Assembly (NCBI GenBank): GCA_964458415.1
Contig: CAYWIT010000004.1
Span: 62,001-126,000 of the forward strand
Source: CAYWIT01 sp964458415
Lineage (GTDB): Bacteria > Pseudomonadota > Alphaproteobacteria > Micavibrionales > UBA2020
DNA: 64,000 nt
Direction: 5' to 3'
Below are positions 17,168 to 25,244 of the stretch, piece by piece. A model generated the notes under the pieces. It was not told the DNA's origin. It made no database searches and worked only from the letters and a program-made list of their open reading frames with translations. The translations under genes were made by a program, and so were the position numbers. The first letter of the stretch is position 1, and the number at the start of each line of letters is the position of its first letter.

Positions 17168-17950
17168 ATGAAGCACGAAGACGGCTTTCATTTTCTGGAG
17201 TTTCCTTCCCCCAGAGGCAAGGCCGAGGCTTTGGTTCTTGTCTTGCACGGCCATGCCAACCATCCGGAGATGTTTACCAAGCTGGTGCCGGAGATTCATA
17301 GGCAGTATCCGCAGGCCGATGTGCTGATCGTGCAGGCACCCTTCGCGTTGAAAGCGGGCGATGAGCACAAGAGCCGTCACGGTGTGCCGCATGTGGAGGA
17401 TCTCTATACCTGGCACAAGCTGGAAAAGCAGGTGGCGCCGCATGCCAAGCTGATGCTGGGCCATACCTTCAATCGTATCCCCGTCGTGCAGCAGCTCAAC
17501 CGGTTTCTGGATGCGCAATTGCAGAAGCGCGGGTTGGCGACAAAGAATCTGGCGCTGTTCGGCTTTTCGATGGGCGGGTCGATTGCGGTGCAAACGGCTA
17601 TTCGCCGCAAGGAGAAATGTGCGGCGGTCGTATGCCATTCCGGCACGGTGCTGCCGGCCACCAAGGCCCGGATGAAGCCGGACGTATTGATGCTGATGGG
17701 TGATCAGGATGCGATTTTCTATACGCAGAAAATTTCCTTGCCGCCACCGCAGAAGCCCGGGCGGCTCAAGAATGCCTTCCACAAGGTTGCCAAGAAAGTC
17801 AGCTTTCATCATGATGACTCCGTCAAGCGGCTGGAGAAAGCGGGTGTGCCGGTGACGAATGAAATCGTGCCGGGGCTGAAACATACAATCAGTGCGGATT
17901 CCTTTGACCGGGCGATGAAATTTATCAGTCCGCGCCTGCGAAAACCATGA
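17168..17950 (+). CDS. Carboxylesterase/phospholipase-like alpha/beta-hydrolase
   Basis: The 260-residue protein is of the carboxylesterase type 2 kind. Strand ALVLVLHGHANHPEMF forms the oxyanion-hole region, LALFGFSMGGSIAVQ carries the nucleophile serine, MLMGDQDAIF the likely catalytic Asp, and LKHTISADS the His. There is no signal peptide. A GGAG lies nine bases before the ATG. The natural ester is unknown. Its 3' end overlaps that of rsmD by 26 bases in convergent orientation. Confidence 0.8.
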   Translation: MKHEDGFHFLEFPSPRGKAEALVLVLHGHANHPEMFTKLVPEIHRQYPQADVLIVQAPFALKAGDEHKSRHGVPHVEDLYTWHKLEKQVAPHAKLMLGHTFNRIPVVQQLNRFLDAQLQKRGLATKNLALFGFSMGGSIAVQTAIRRKEKCAAVVCHSGTVLPATKARMKPDVLMLMGDQDAIFYTQKISLPPPQKPGRLKNAFHKVAKKVSFHHDDSVKRLEKAGVPVTNEIVPGLKHTISADSFDRAMKFISPRLRKP

Positions 17951-18500
17951 AGCGCACAAGAGCGATGCCATAGCTGCGCTCGTCTTCAATGTGAAAATCT
18001 TCCGGCACCGGTTCGGGCCGTTTCTTATCCATTTCCAGCACGCAGACGGCGCGGGGCGCCAGCCAGTTTTTTTCAGCGAGGGCGGCCAGAGCGGCGGCCC
18101 CCAGATTTTTTCCATAGGGCGGATCCAGAAAAACCAGTGTGCGCGGGGCAAGGGAAGCCGGCCGTGCGGGGGGGGCTGTGGCATCTGTTTTCAGCGCGGT
18201 TGTTTTGGCTTCATAGCCGAGTTTGGCAATATTGGCTTTGCAGACGCTTAAAGCCGTTTGGGATTGTTCCAGAAAAACAGCGTGTTGCGCTCCTTGGGAC
18301 AGGGCTTCCAGCCCTAGGGCGCCGGTTCCGGCAAAGGCATCAAGGACGAAAGCTTCCGTGACGGCGGGGGCGGGCGGCCATTTGGCGTGCTGGAGAATAT
18401 TGAAAATTGCCAGCCGGGCCCGGTCACTGGTCGGGCGTGTTTCTTGTCCTTCGGGACTCAGCAGGGGTCTTCCCCGGTGTTCGCCGCCAATAATACGCAT
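17925..18500 (-). CDS. rsmD: 16S rRNA guanine-966 N2-methyltransferase
   Basis: RsmD methylates G966 of 16S rRNA using S-adenosylmethionine, in the cytoplasm. The 191-residue product starts MRIIGGEHRGRPLLSPEG, the family's typical start, then TRPTSDRARLAIFNIL, the SAM-binding DAFAGTGALGLEALSQGA and the catalytic LVFLDPPYGKN (DPPY) motif. I chose the ATG at 18500 rather than a TTG at 18530 for this reason. The last 26 bases overlap the end of the convergent hydrolase gene. Confidence 0.93.
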   Translation of the reverse strand: MRIIGGEHRGRPLLSPEGQETRPTSDRARLAIFNILQHAKWPPAPAVTEAFVLDAFAGTGALGLEALSQGAQHAVFLEQSQTALSVCKANIAKLGYEAKTTALKTDATAPPARPASLAPRTLVFLDPPYGKNLGAAALAALAEKNWLAPRAVCVLEMDKKRPEPVPEDFHIEDERSYGIALVRFMVFAGAD

Positions 18501-18561
18501 AATATTTTTTGTAAAAACCTTTTGTTTCAAGGATGTTAGGGTGGATTATAACAGTTTCCTA

Positions 18562-18590
18562 AAGACATTTGATATAAATTTTGCTAAAAT
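18562..18590 (+). promoter_or_regulatory. Probable extended -10 promoter for the secreted-paralogue pair
   Basis: AAGACA (18562-18567) and TAAAAT (18585-18590) are 17 bases apart, with TGC (18582-18584) forming an extended -10. The start codon at 18622 lies about 25 bases past the expected start point. The -35 is weak, which extended -10 promoters tolerate. Confidence 0.5.
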
Positions 18591-18621
18591 GATAGATATA
18601 GTTGAGCAAGGGGTGTCCATC

Positions 18622-19308
18622 ATGACGACTGGCGTTTTTTCCCGTTTACAAATCCGTATAGGGGCTCTGGTGCTTGCCGGCGGTCTGGTCTTTGCCACGC
18701 AGGGAGCGCTGGCCGCTCCGGCCAGCGGTTGCGATCCGAATGTCTTGAAGGCTATGCAGGCCAAAGCGCAAGCGCAGGTGGCTTATGATGTGGCCGTCAC
18801 GGAAGAAATTGTCAACAAGCCGGACAGTGTTCTGGCGATGACCTGTTTCAATCAGGCGGCCGGTGTTTCTGCCGCCGATGGCGGCGCGATTTTCTCGGGC
18901 GATTTTACGGCCGGATTGACGCCGGTTGTCGGGGACGCGCTGTCCGATCTTTATAATTATTTTGGCGATTCTCTCGGGATGGACAGCGGATCGGTGGACT
19001 ATACCGCCACAGCGCTGGGCGGGCCCTATAACTGTGACGAGATGGATCAGCTTTGGACAGCGGTCGAGGGGCAGGGGATCAATACCAGCGTTCCCTTCGC
19101 AACATTTAACGACCTGGTGACGGGAACCTCGCCCGCCGGGGCCGGGACCGATTTTGCGGCCAACTGGACGTCTTCTTCCGGCGAGTTTACGGCCCTGAAT
19201 ACGGCGATGAGTGCCTTGCCGACATTGATGGTGCCGAGCTTTGCGGCCAGTAATACGTCCTGCGATGTGCTTGTGACGGCTGGGGTCATTCCGGGGCCGT
19301 GCCCATAA
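18622..19308 (+). CDS. Exported protein of unknown function, conserved-cysteine family, copy 1
   Basis: I do not recognise this 228-residue protein. Residues 1-32 are a signal peptide (basic start, hydrophobic core, cleavage likely near ALAAPASG). The mature part has cysteines at 37, 75, 138, 214 and 227. The segments GCDPNVLKAMQ, DSVLAMTCFNQAAG and CDEMDQLW...LVTGTSPAGAGTDF recur in the next gene, so the two are paralogues. Even numbers of periplasmic cysteines often pair, but here the count is odd. The ATG at 18622 is chosen because it begins the signal peptide; in-frame codons upstream run back into rsmD antisense. The next gene starts 13 bases after the stop, so the pair is an operon. Confidence 0.8.
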   Translation: MTTGVFSRLQIRIGALVLAGGLVFATQGALAAPASGCDPNVLKAMQAKAQAQVAYDVAVTEEIVNKPDSVLAMTCFNQAAGVSAADGGAIFSGDFTAGLTPVVGDALSDLYNYFGDSLGMDSGSVDYTATALGGPYNCDEMDQLWTAVEGQGINTSVPFATFNDLVTGTSPAGAGTDFAANWTSSSGEFTALNTAMSALPTLMVPSFAASNTSCDVLVTAGVIPGPCP

Positions 19309-19321
19309 AGGAGAGATACGG

Positions 19322-20380
19322 ATGAAAATTATTCGGAACGCTCTTCTTGTTTTGGGCTTTTCCCTGCTGCTCTCCGGCCTTGCTGTTCCGGCTGGGGCGG
19401 CGTTGAAGGAGGGTTGCAATCCTGACTTTAATAAGAACCAGCAAAATCATGCCAATGCCATCCGTGTGCGGGACAAGGCCTATACCCGTGAAACCGTCAA
19501 GCGCAATGATACCGCGCTGGGGATGACCTGTTTCGATCAGGCGATGGGGCTGACCTCGCGCCTCGGGCTGATTTTTTCTGATGTTATTCCAGACGTGCCG
19601 CCGCCGCCAAATACAACGGTATTTACGCCGCCGCTGGCTTATCCTGAGTTTGGCGCGGATGAATATCTCATCGAGGCGCTGGGGGACGTTGTGGATCCGG
19701 TGCTGACGAATTATCTGGACGATTTCATCGGGACCGCCTCCGATTTGCTCGGTTTGGGAACGGCGACGAGCCTGTTTTCTGCTCTTCTTGGGGGTATTTC
19801 AGGAACGATCGGTAGTATTACCGGTTTAATTAGTGGTTTTCTTGGAACAATTACGACCTTGAATGGCTGGATCACGACAATTACATCGATTGCCAGCACT
19901 CTATCCTTGCCCTTGCCGGCGGCATCCATTATGGCAGTCACCGCTTTTTTGAATACGGTGCAAAGTACTATTTCCAGCATGATGTCCAGTATTCAGTCGG
20001 CGATGTCGGCGGCCATTATGCCGGTGATTAATTCGATTACCGCATATATTGCTGGCCCGGCAACGGATATGACCTGTGACCGTATCGAGAAGCTGTGGAG
20101 CACGGCGACACCGACCGCGGATGCCGCCCCGATTGAAGGCGCGGGCATCGAGGGCGGGACACCCTATTTCGAGTATGAAAAACTGTTGACCGGTGCTCCT
20201 GCCGGTGTCGGCTCCGACCTTCTGAGCGAGCTGACAGCGGGCTCGAACGGAACAATCCTCAGTGATGCAATGGCGGATCTGACCGGGCCGCTGGCGGCGC
20301 CGGGAACGCTGTCAAGCTGGAAGATTGCGCCGGTCTTTCCGCCGGGTACCGGAACGGCGGCGATTATCGGCGGGATGTAA
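19322..20380 (+). CDS. Exported protein of unknown function, conserved-cysteine family, copy 2 with a hydrophobic insertion
   Basis: The 352-residue protein begins with a clear signal peptide (RNALLVLGFSLLLSGLAV, cleavage near AGAALKEG). Cysteines at 32, 70 and 252 align with 37, 75 and 138 of the preceding gene. Shared blocks are GCNPDFNK, DTALGMTCFDQAMG and CDRIEKLW...LLTGAPAGVGSDL. Between the second and third cysteine it carries about 120 extra residues (about 125-245) rich in Gly, Ser, Thr, Ile and Leu, such as GGISGTIGSITGLISGFLG. This stretch is hydrophobic and repetitive enough to form a membrane-embedded or self-associating region. It has a good GGAGAG ribosome site. The function is unknown. 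Confidence 0.8.
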   Translation: MKIIRNALLVLGFSLLLSGLAVPAGAALKEGCNPDFNKNQQNHANAIRVRDKAYTRETVKRNDTALGMTCFDQAMGLTSRLGLIFSDVIPDVPPPPNTTVFTPPLAYPEFGADEYLIEALGDVVDPVLTNYLDDFIGTASDLLGLGTATSLFSALLGGISGTIGSITGLISGFLGTITTLNGWITTITSIASTLSLPLPAASIMAVTAFLNTVQSTISSMMSSIQSAMSAAIMPVINSITAYIAGPATDMTCDRIEKLWSTATPTADAAPIEGAGIEGGTPYFEYEKLLTGAPAGVGSDLLSELTAGSNGTILSDAMADLTGPLAAPGTLSSWKIAPVFPPGTGTAAIIGGM

Positions 20381-20388
20381 CGCCAAGG

Positions 20389-20524
20389 TTAGTGATCTGA
20401 CTTTTTCAGTTGTTCCAACAGGCGTTTCTGGAAGCCGACGGCATCACGATGGTGTTCAAGAAACAGGGCGATGGCTTCTTTGGCGGCCTTGCTGTCATAG
20501 GGAACGGTTCCGGCGTTTTTTTTT
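20389..20524 (-). other. Out-of-frame 3' continuation of the small gene, joined to it through an A9 run
   Basis: On the minus strand the run of nine A (plus-strand T at 20516-20524) ends the good reading of the upstream small ORF. If one A is skipped, the frame continues for 42 more codons to a TAA at 20391-20389. That stretch reads like protein: AGTVPYDSKAAKEAIALFLE and then HHRDAVGFQKRLLEQL. An eight-A version would encode one 92-residue protein. This is either a homopolymer sequencing error, a recent frameshift mutation, or slippage-dependent expression. Confidence 0.65.
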
Positions 20525-20668
20525 GGCAGCGGGCGCTTCCTGTTTTGCGCCGGACTGTTTCTTTTTTGCGGCCTGTGCCGCTTTTTCCAACACCTGCGGA
20601 TCGATTCTGGCGCGTGCCTGACGGATCAGGGCCTTGAGTTCGGCCAGCGCTTTTTCACGACGATCCAT
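20495..20668 (-). CDS. Small basic helical protein, apparently interrupted by a +1 frameshift
   Basis: As read, the gene makes 57 residues: MDRREKALAELKALIRQARA, then a helix to about residue 34, and then a Lys/Ala-rich linker ending KKKRRNRSL. The ATG at 20668 has AAGGA nine bases upstream, a convincing start. The charged C-terminal tail arises from reading straight through AAA AAA AAA; the other frame continues a sensible helical protein (see the adjoining entry). I do not know the family. It is divergent from waaA, whose start is 97 bases away. Confidence 0.6.
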   Translation of the reverse strand: MDRREKALAELKALIRQARARIDPQVLEKAAQAAKKKQSGAKQEAPAAKKKRRNRSL

Positions 20669-20765
20669 GTTCAATTCCTTGTTTTTCAAAGCAAATTTTA
20701 GACATCGGCTTGTGCTGGCGCAAGAAAAACTTGAAAAAAAAGTGAAAAAATTCAATAAGAAAGAT

Positions 20766-22067
20766 ATGTTTTTGGCGCTCTATAAATCGCTGATGCGGCT
20801 TTCCACGCCGTTGCTGGAATTGTATCTGGCCCGACGGCGGCGTCAGGGCAAGGAGGATCCCCTGCGGGCAGGGGAACGGCGGGGACGTCCCCTGCGCGCG
20901 CGCGGCACGGGGCCGCTGGTCTGGTTTCACGGGGCCAGCGTGGGGGAATCGCTTTCCCTGCTGGCGCTGGTGGAACGTGTATTGCGACAGTATCCGGGTA
21001 TTGAAGTCATGGTGACGACGGGAACGGTGACTTCTGCAAGCCTGATGCAGGCCCGGCTGCCGCAGGGCGCTTTCCATCAATACATGCCGGTGGATCATCC
21101 GCGCTGGACGGAATCTTTTCTTGAACACTGGCGGCCCGATCTGGTGATCTGGTCGGAATCCGAATTCTGGCCGAATATGCTGGCCGGAATTAAAAAACGG
21201 CATATCCCCGCCGTTCTGCTGAATGCCCGCCTGTCAGAGTCTTCTTTCCGGCGCTGGCGGCGCGCGCGGGGTGCGGCCCGGACGGTGCTGGAAACCTTTG
21301 CGCTTTGTCTCGGGCAAAATGCCACGGAGGCAGAGCGCTTGCGGATGCTGGGCGCAGGGGCAGTGCGGGTCTCCGCCAATCTGAAATATGCGGCGGCGCC
21401 TTTGCCGCATGATCCGACGGCGCTTGCCGCCCTGCGCGATAAAATCGGGACGCGTCCGCTTTTGCTCTGGGCCAGCACGCATCCGGGGGAAGAAGAGATG
21501 GCGGCGCGCGTTCATCTCCGGCTGAAGCCGGCGTTTCCGGCGCTGCTGACGGTTATCGTGCCGCGCCATCCCGTGCGCGGCGGGCAGATTGCAGAAATTC
21601 TGCGCACGGCAGGGCTGAGCGTGGTGCAACGGTCTGGCGGGGCGTTTCCGGCGGCGGATGACGATGTTTATCTGGCCGATACTCTGGGGGAGCTGGGGCT
21701 GTTTTTCCGTCTGGCGCGGCTGGTTGTCATGGGCGGGAGTTTCGCCGCTATCGGCGGCCATAATCCGATCGAGCCGGCCCAGCTGGACTGTGTTATTTTC
21801 TACGGGCCGCAGATGTATAATTTCATCACGATCCGGGAGGATTTCTCCGCGCGGCAGGCGGCGTTGCCGGTCCGTGATGAAGATGATCTGGTGCAAAAAC
21901 TGTCGGAAGCCTTGCATCATCCGGAGGATCTGGCCCCCGTCGCCGCGGCCGCGCTGGCGCTGACGGAAGAAAAAGCGCCGGTGCTGGAGACGCTTATGCA
22001 GGAGCTTTCCCCTTGGCTGGAAAAGATCGCGCAGAATGATCAGGAAAAGGAGAAAGCCGCATGCTAA
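20766..22067 (+). CDS. waaA: 3-deoxy-D-manno-octulosonic acid (Kdo) transferase
   Basis: WaaA adds Kdo to lipid IVA at the inner face of the cytoplasmic membrane. The 433-residue product has an N-terminal hydrophobic anchor (FLALYKSLMRLSTPLLELYL), the acceptor-domain motif LVWFHGASVGESLS with its catalytic Glu, WSESEFWPNML, and the C-terminal donor-binding GGSFAAIGGHNPIEPAQ. The start at 20766 is preferred because upstream in-frame codons lie antisense to the small gene. Its last seven bases overlap lpxK, so translation is coupled. Confidence 0.95.
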   Translation: MFLALYKSLMRLSTPLLELYLARRRRQGKEDPLRAGERRGRPLRARGTGPLVWFHGASVGESLSLLALVERVLRQYPGIEVMVTTGTVTSASLMQARLPQGAFHQYMPVDHPRWTESFLEHWRPDLVIWSESEFWPNMLAGIKKRHIPAVLLNARLSESSFRRWRRARGAARTVLETFALCLGQNATEAERLRMLGAGAVRVSANLKYAAAPLPHDPTALAALRDKIGTRPLLLWASTHPGEEEMAARVHLRLKPAFPALLTVIVPRHPVRGGQIAEILRTAGLSVVQRSGGAFPAADDDVYLADTLGELGLFFRLARLVVMGGSFAAIGGHNPIEPAQLDCVIFYGPQMYNFITIREDFSARQAALPVRDEDDLVQKLSEALHHPEDLAPVAAAALALTEEKAPVLETLMQELSPWLEKIAQNDQEKEKAAC

Positions 22068-23071
22068 TCAAAACGCCGTCGTTCTGGTACGCAACGCGTA
22101 AACCTGCCGACAGGTTCTGGCCGGTTGTGCTGGCGCCGCTGGGGAAAATATATGGTTGGGCGGTGCGGAAAAGATTCGACATGCATTACCCCATTCCGCT
22201 GGCGAAGCCGGTTGTCTGCATCGGCAATATCGTTGCGGGCGGGGCCGGCAAGACACCGGTGGTCCTGTCATTGACAGGGTTGCTCATCGAAAAAGGCTAT
22301 AATCCACATATTCTTTCCCGGGGGTATGGCGGGGCGGAAGAGGGTCCGTTGCAGGTCAGCCCCGGACGGGACACGGCGGCGGATGTCGGGGACGAACCGT
22401 TGTTGCTGGTGGAAAAGGCCCCGACCTGGGTGGCGAAGAGCCGCGCGCTGGGCGCGCAGGCGGCGATTGATACGGGGGCGGATATTATCGTCATGGACGA
22501 TGGCTTTCAGAATCCGGCGCTTTATAAGGATTTTTCCCTGCTGGTGATCGACGGAGCGGCCGGTTTCGGTAACGGGCGGGTGATGCCGGCGGGGCCGTTG
22601 CGCGAAGAAGTTTCTTTTGCGCTGGAACGGGCGGACGCTGTGGTTATTGTCGGCGCGGACAAGGCGGGCGTGGCGGTGCAGATCGCGCGTTACCGGCAGG
22701 ATCTTCCGGTTTTAGGCGCACGGCTGACGCCAACGGCAGAAAATCCGGATTTATCCGGCAAGACGGTTTATGCCTTTGCCGGAATTGGCCGTCCTGAAAA
22801 ATTTAGGGAAACGCTGGAGGCGGCGGGCGCGCAGCTGGAAGGCTGGGCGGAATTTCCCGATCATTTCAGCTATCTGGCGGAAGATCTGGCGGAGCTGTTC
22901 GCGGCAGCAGAGCAGAGCGGCGCTTTGATCATCACGACGGCGAAGGATTACGTCCGCCTGCCGGAATCTCTTAAAGCCAAGGTTCATGTGTTCCATGTGG
23001 CGCTGGAATGGCAGGATGCACAGGAGGTTTTGCGGTTGCTGGAATCCGGTCTGGCGAAAAGGGCGTCATGA
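22061..23071 (+). CDS. lpxK: Tetraacyldisaccharide 4'-kinase
   Basis: LpxK phosphorylates the 4' position of the lipid A disaccharide at the cytoplasmic membrane. The 336-residue product shows the P-loop GNIVAGGAGKTPVVLSL, LSRGYGG, VGDEPLLL and DIIVMDDGFQNPALYKD, all standard for LpxK. An N-terminal amphipathic helix is present. It overlaps waaA by 7 bases and the acyltransferase gene by 4 bases (ATGA), a tight lipid A cassette. Confidence 0.95.
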   Translation: MLIKTPSFWYATRKPADRFWPVVLAPLGKIYGWAVRKRFDMHYPIPLAKPVVCIGNIVAGGAGKTPVVLSLTGLLIEKGYNPHILSRGYGGAEEGPLQVSPGRDTAADVGDEPLLLVEKAPTWVAKSRALGAQAAIDTGADIIVMDDGFQNPALYKDFSLLVIDGAAGFGNGRVMPAGPLREEVSFALERADAVVIVGADKAGVAVQIARYRQDLPVLGARLTPTAENPDLSGKTVYAFAGIGRPEKFRETLEAAGAQLEGWAEFPDHFSYLAEDLAELFAAAEQSGALIITTAKDYVRLPESLKAKVHVFHVALEWQDAQEVLRLLESGLAKRAS

Positions 23072-23949
23072 AAAACAGAACTTCCTTCTTCAGAAGAATG
23101 CGTTACGGGCTGGAAACGGTGCTGGCCTATCTGGTTTACGGGTTTTTCCGTCTGCTGCCTCTTTCCGGCGCTTCCGCTACCGGCGGTTTTCTGTTGCGTG
23201 CGCTGGGCCCGCGGATGGGGATTTCCCGCATTGCGCTGAAGAATCTGGATCTGGCCTTTCCTGAAAAATCGTCGGCGGAAAAACAGCGCATTCTTGTCGG
23301 CATGTGGGACAATCTGGGCCGTGTCATCGCCGAATATCCGCATCTGCACCGGATCTGGCCTTGCGTGGAACTGGCGGGCAGGGAGCATCTGGAAGCGGCG
23401 CGTGATAGCGGCAGGCCAGCCATTTTTCTGGCCGGGCATCTGGCAAACTGGGAGATCAACGCCATCGGCGCGCGGCAATGCGGCCTGCCGCTGCATCTGG
23501 TGTACCGCAAACCGAATAATAGCGGGGTTGACGGGCTCCTGCGGCATGCCCGCGATTCCGGCGCCACCGGCCATATTGAAAAAGGGGCTGCGGGTGCGCG
23601 GGAAATTTTTTCTTTGTTGCGGCAAGGGCAGGCGATCGGGATGCTGGTGGACCAGAAGCTCAACGAGGGCGTGGCGGTGCCGTTTTTTGGCCATCTTGCC
23701 ATGACCGCCAGCGCTTTTGCGCAGTTCGCGCTGAAGTTTGATTGTCCGCTGTATCCGTCAAGAATCGAGCGGCTGGAGGGGTGCCGTTTTCGCATGACCG
23801 TGTTTCCAGCGTTGAACGTTACGCGTACGGGAGACAAGGAAGCGGATGTACAGAACATCCTTGTGGCCATGAATGCAATGCTGGAAGACTGGATCCGGGC
23901 GCGGCCGGAGCAATGGCTCTGGATTCACAAGCGTTGGCCGCAGGGATAG
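23068..23949 (+). CDS. lpxL: Lipid A late acyltransferase (LpxL/HtrB family)
   Basis: The 293-residue membrane-associated enzyme transfers a secondary acyl chain from acyl-ACP to Kdo-lipid A. It has an N-terminal transmembrane helix (LETVLAYLVYGFFRLLP) and the HX4E catalytic motif in FLAGHLANWEINA, followed by GAAGAREIFSLLRQGQAIGML and DQKLNEGVAVPFFG. LpxL or LpxM specificity cannot be assigned from sequence. The start ATG at 23068 overlaps the lpxK stop, which decides it over an upstream in-frame start. Confidence 0.88.
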   Translation: MKNRTSFFRRMRYGLETVLAYLVYGFFRLLPLSGASATGGFLLRALGPRMGISRIALKNLDLAFPEKSSAEKQRILVGMWDNLGRVIAEYPHLHRIWPCVELAGREHLEAARDSGRPAIFLAGHLANWEINAIGARQCGLPLHLVYRKPNNSGVDGLLRHARDSGATGHIEKGAAGAREIFSLLRQGQAIGMLVDQKLNEGVAVPFFGHLAMTASAFAQFALKFDCPLYPSRIERLEGCRFRMTVFPALNVTRTGDKEADVQNILVAMNAMLEDWIRARPEQWLWIHKRWPQG

Positions 23950-24053
23950 GGCTATTCTTTACATATAAAACAAGAAATACCTGCGCGTTTCTTTTTCAAA
24001 GAAAAGTATGCTACGGTAGCCGGATGATTTTCCCGCGTTGAAAGGATGTTGCC

Positions 24054-24437
24054 ATGACTTTTGTTATTCCTGTGAATCAGGATAATTTTGAAAAGGAGGT
24101 TCTGGAATCGGATCAGCTGGTCCTGATCGATTTTTATGCTGACTGGTGCGGCCCGTGCAAGGATCTGGCGCCGGTCCTGGAAAAATTCGCCGCAGAAAAC
24201 CAGAGCAAGGTCAAAGTCGTTAAAATCAATGTCGATGAAAATCCGGAATTGTCGGCAAAGTTCAATATCCGTTCTGTTCCGACGCTGGTGACGATGAAGA
24301 ATGAAACAGCGATATACATGGCCGCCGGCGCTTTGCCCAAGGACATGCTGGAGCGTTTTGTGAACGACTCTTTACAAAAGGCGGATGAGGCCAATATTAT
24401 AAAGCACAAGCCGTCGGGTAAAGGTCCGGCGCCCTGA
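24054..24437 (+). CDS. Thioredoxin-like protein, copy 1
   Basis: The 127-residue protein has a thioredoxin fold with the dithiol WCGPCKDL (Cys 32 and 35), the cis-proline region RSVPTLVTMK, and the buried-Asp strand VLIDFYADW. It lacks a signal peptide and so acts in the cytoplasm. The C-terminal 20 residues are a polar extension beyond normal thioredoxin. AAGGA precedes the ATG. It is the first of three thioredoxin-fold genes in a row, 23 bases before the next; the substrates are unknown. Confidence 0.88.
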   Translation: MTFVIPVNQDNFEKEVLESDQLVLIDFYADWCGPCKDLAPVLEKFAAENQSKVKVVKINVDENPELSAKFNIRSVPTLVTMKNETAIYMAAGALPKDMLERFVNDSLQKADEANIIKHKPSGKGPAP

Positions 24438-24460
24438 AACATATAAAAACGGAGGAAAAC

Positions 24461-24781
24461 ATGGGTGCGCAACAAGTTACAGACAAGGATTTCGAAGCGG
24501 AAGTCCTGAAATCTCCGGGACCCGTTCTGGTGGATTTCTGGGCGGAATGGTGCGGCCCCTGCCGCGCGCTGGGACCCAGCCTTGAGGCTTTGGCCGCAGA
24601 AAAAGGCGCCGATGTGAAGGTCGTTAAAGTAAATATCGATGAAAATCCGCAAGCGCCCTCCAAATACGGCGTGCGTTCTATCCCGACCCTGCTGATTTTT
24701 AAAAATGGCGAGGTCGTGGCGCAGACAGTCGGGGCCATGCAGAAATCCGACCTGTTCAAATGGGTGGAAAGCAGCATTTGA
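24461..24781 (+). CDS. trxA: Thioredoxin, copy 2
   Basis: The 106-residue protein is a standard-length thioredoxin: LVDFWAEWCGPCRAL (Cys 31 and 34), VVKVNIDENP, and cis-proline RSIPTLLIFKNGE. It is the best candidate in the window for the general cytoplasmic TrxA, which reduces ribonucleotide reductase and other disulfides. The strong Shine-Dalgarno sequence ACGGAGG lies 9 bases upstream. Its stop overlaps the start region of the third gene. Confidence 0.9.
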   Translation: MGAQQVTDKDFEAEVLKSPGPVLVDFWAEWCGPCRALGPSLEALAAEKGADVKVVKVNIDENPQAPSKYGVRSIPTLLIFKNGEVVAQTVGAMQKSDLFKWVESSI

Positions 24782-25233
24782 TACGGAAAAATTTTCTCTT
24801 CCCGCTGGGCGTGTTTTTGCTTTTGGTTTTACTGACTGTCACGGGCGTCGGCGCGGCTGATGATCCGGCGGAAGGGAAAGTGCCTGTTGTCACCGCTGAA
24901 AATTTTCAGGCGGCGGTGATGGAATCGTCCCTGCCGGTGCTTGTCCAGTTTCACGCCGAATGGTGTCCCTATTGCCGCGCGGTGCAACCGGGGCTGCAGG
25001 CTTTGTCTGCGGCACGGCGCGGAAAGCTGCAGGTTTTTAAAGTCGATATCGATCAGGATCCGGAACTGGCGCAGCGGTTCAAGGTGGAGTCCATCCCGCA
25101 TTTTGTCCTGCTGAATGCCGGAGAAATAATGGAACAAAGCGAAAAAGTCATGCGGGACGGAGCGCTACAGGAATGGGCCGACAAAATCCTGTCAAGAATA
25201 CCGTCGTCCTCCGTCGCCGCTCCGGCTCTTTAA
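24760..25233 (+). CDS. Membrane-anchored or exported thioredoxin-fold protein, copy 3
   Basis: The 157-residue protein has an N-terminal hydrophobic segment (FLFPLGVFLLLVLLTVTGVG) serving as signal peptide or anchor. A periplasmic thioredoxin domain with WCPYCRAV (Cys 69 and 72) and cis-proline ESIPHFVLLN follows. The CPYC dithiol is more glutaredoxin-like than the CGPC of its neighbours. The start is either ATG 24760, inside the previous gene, or TTG 24778, which overlaps the previous stop as TTGA; both keep the hydrophobic segment. Two terminator-like hairpins follow. Confidence 0.8.
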   Translation: MGGKQHLIRKNFLFPLGVFLLLVLLTVTGVGAADDPAEGKVPVVTAENFQAAVMESSLPVLVQFHAEWCPYCRAVQPGLQALSAARRGKLQVFKVDIDQDPELAQRFKVESIPHFVLLNAGEIMEQSEKVMRDGALQEWADKILSRIPSSSVAAPAL

Positions 25234-25244
25234 AATAAAATCCA

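Noticed and set aside
23989..24006. TTTCTTT-ttc-AAAGAAA inverted repeat before the first thioredoxin gene as an operator
   Set aside because: It is low-complexity AT sequence and no matching promoter elements could be placed around it.
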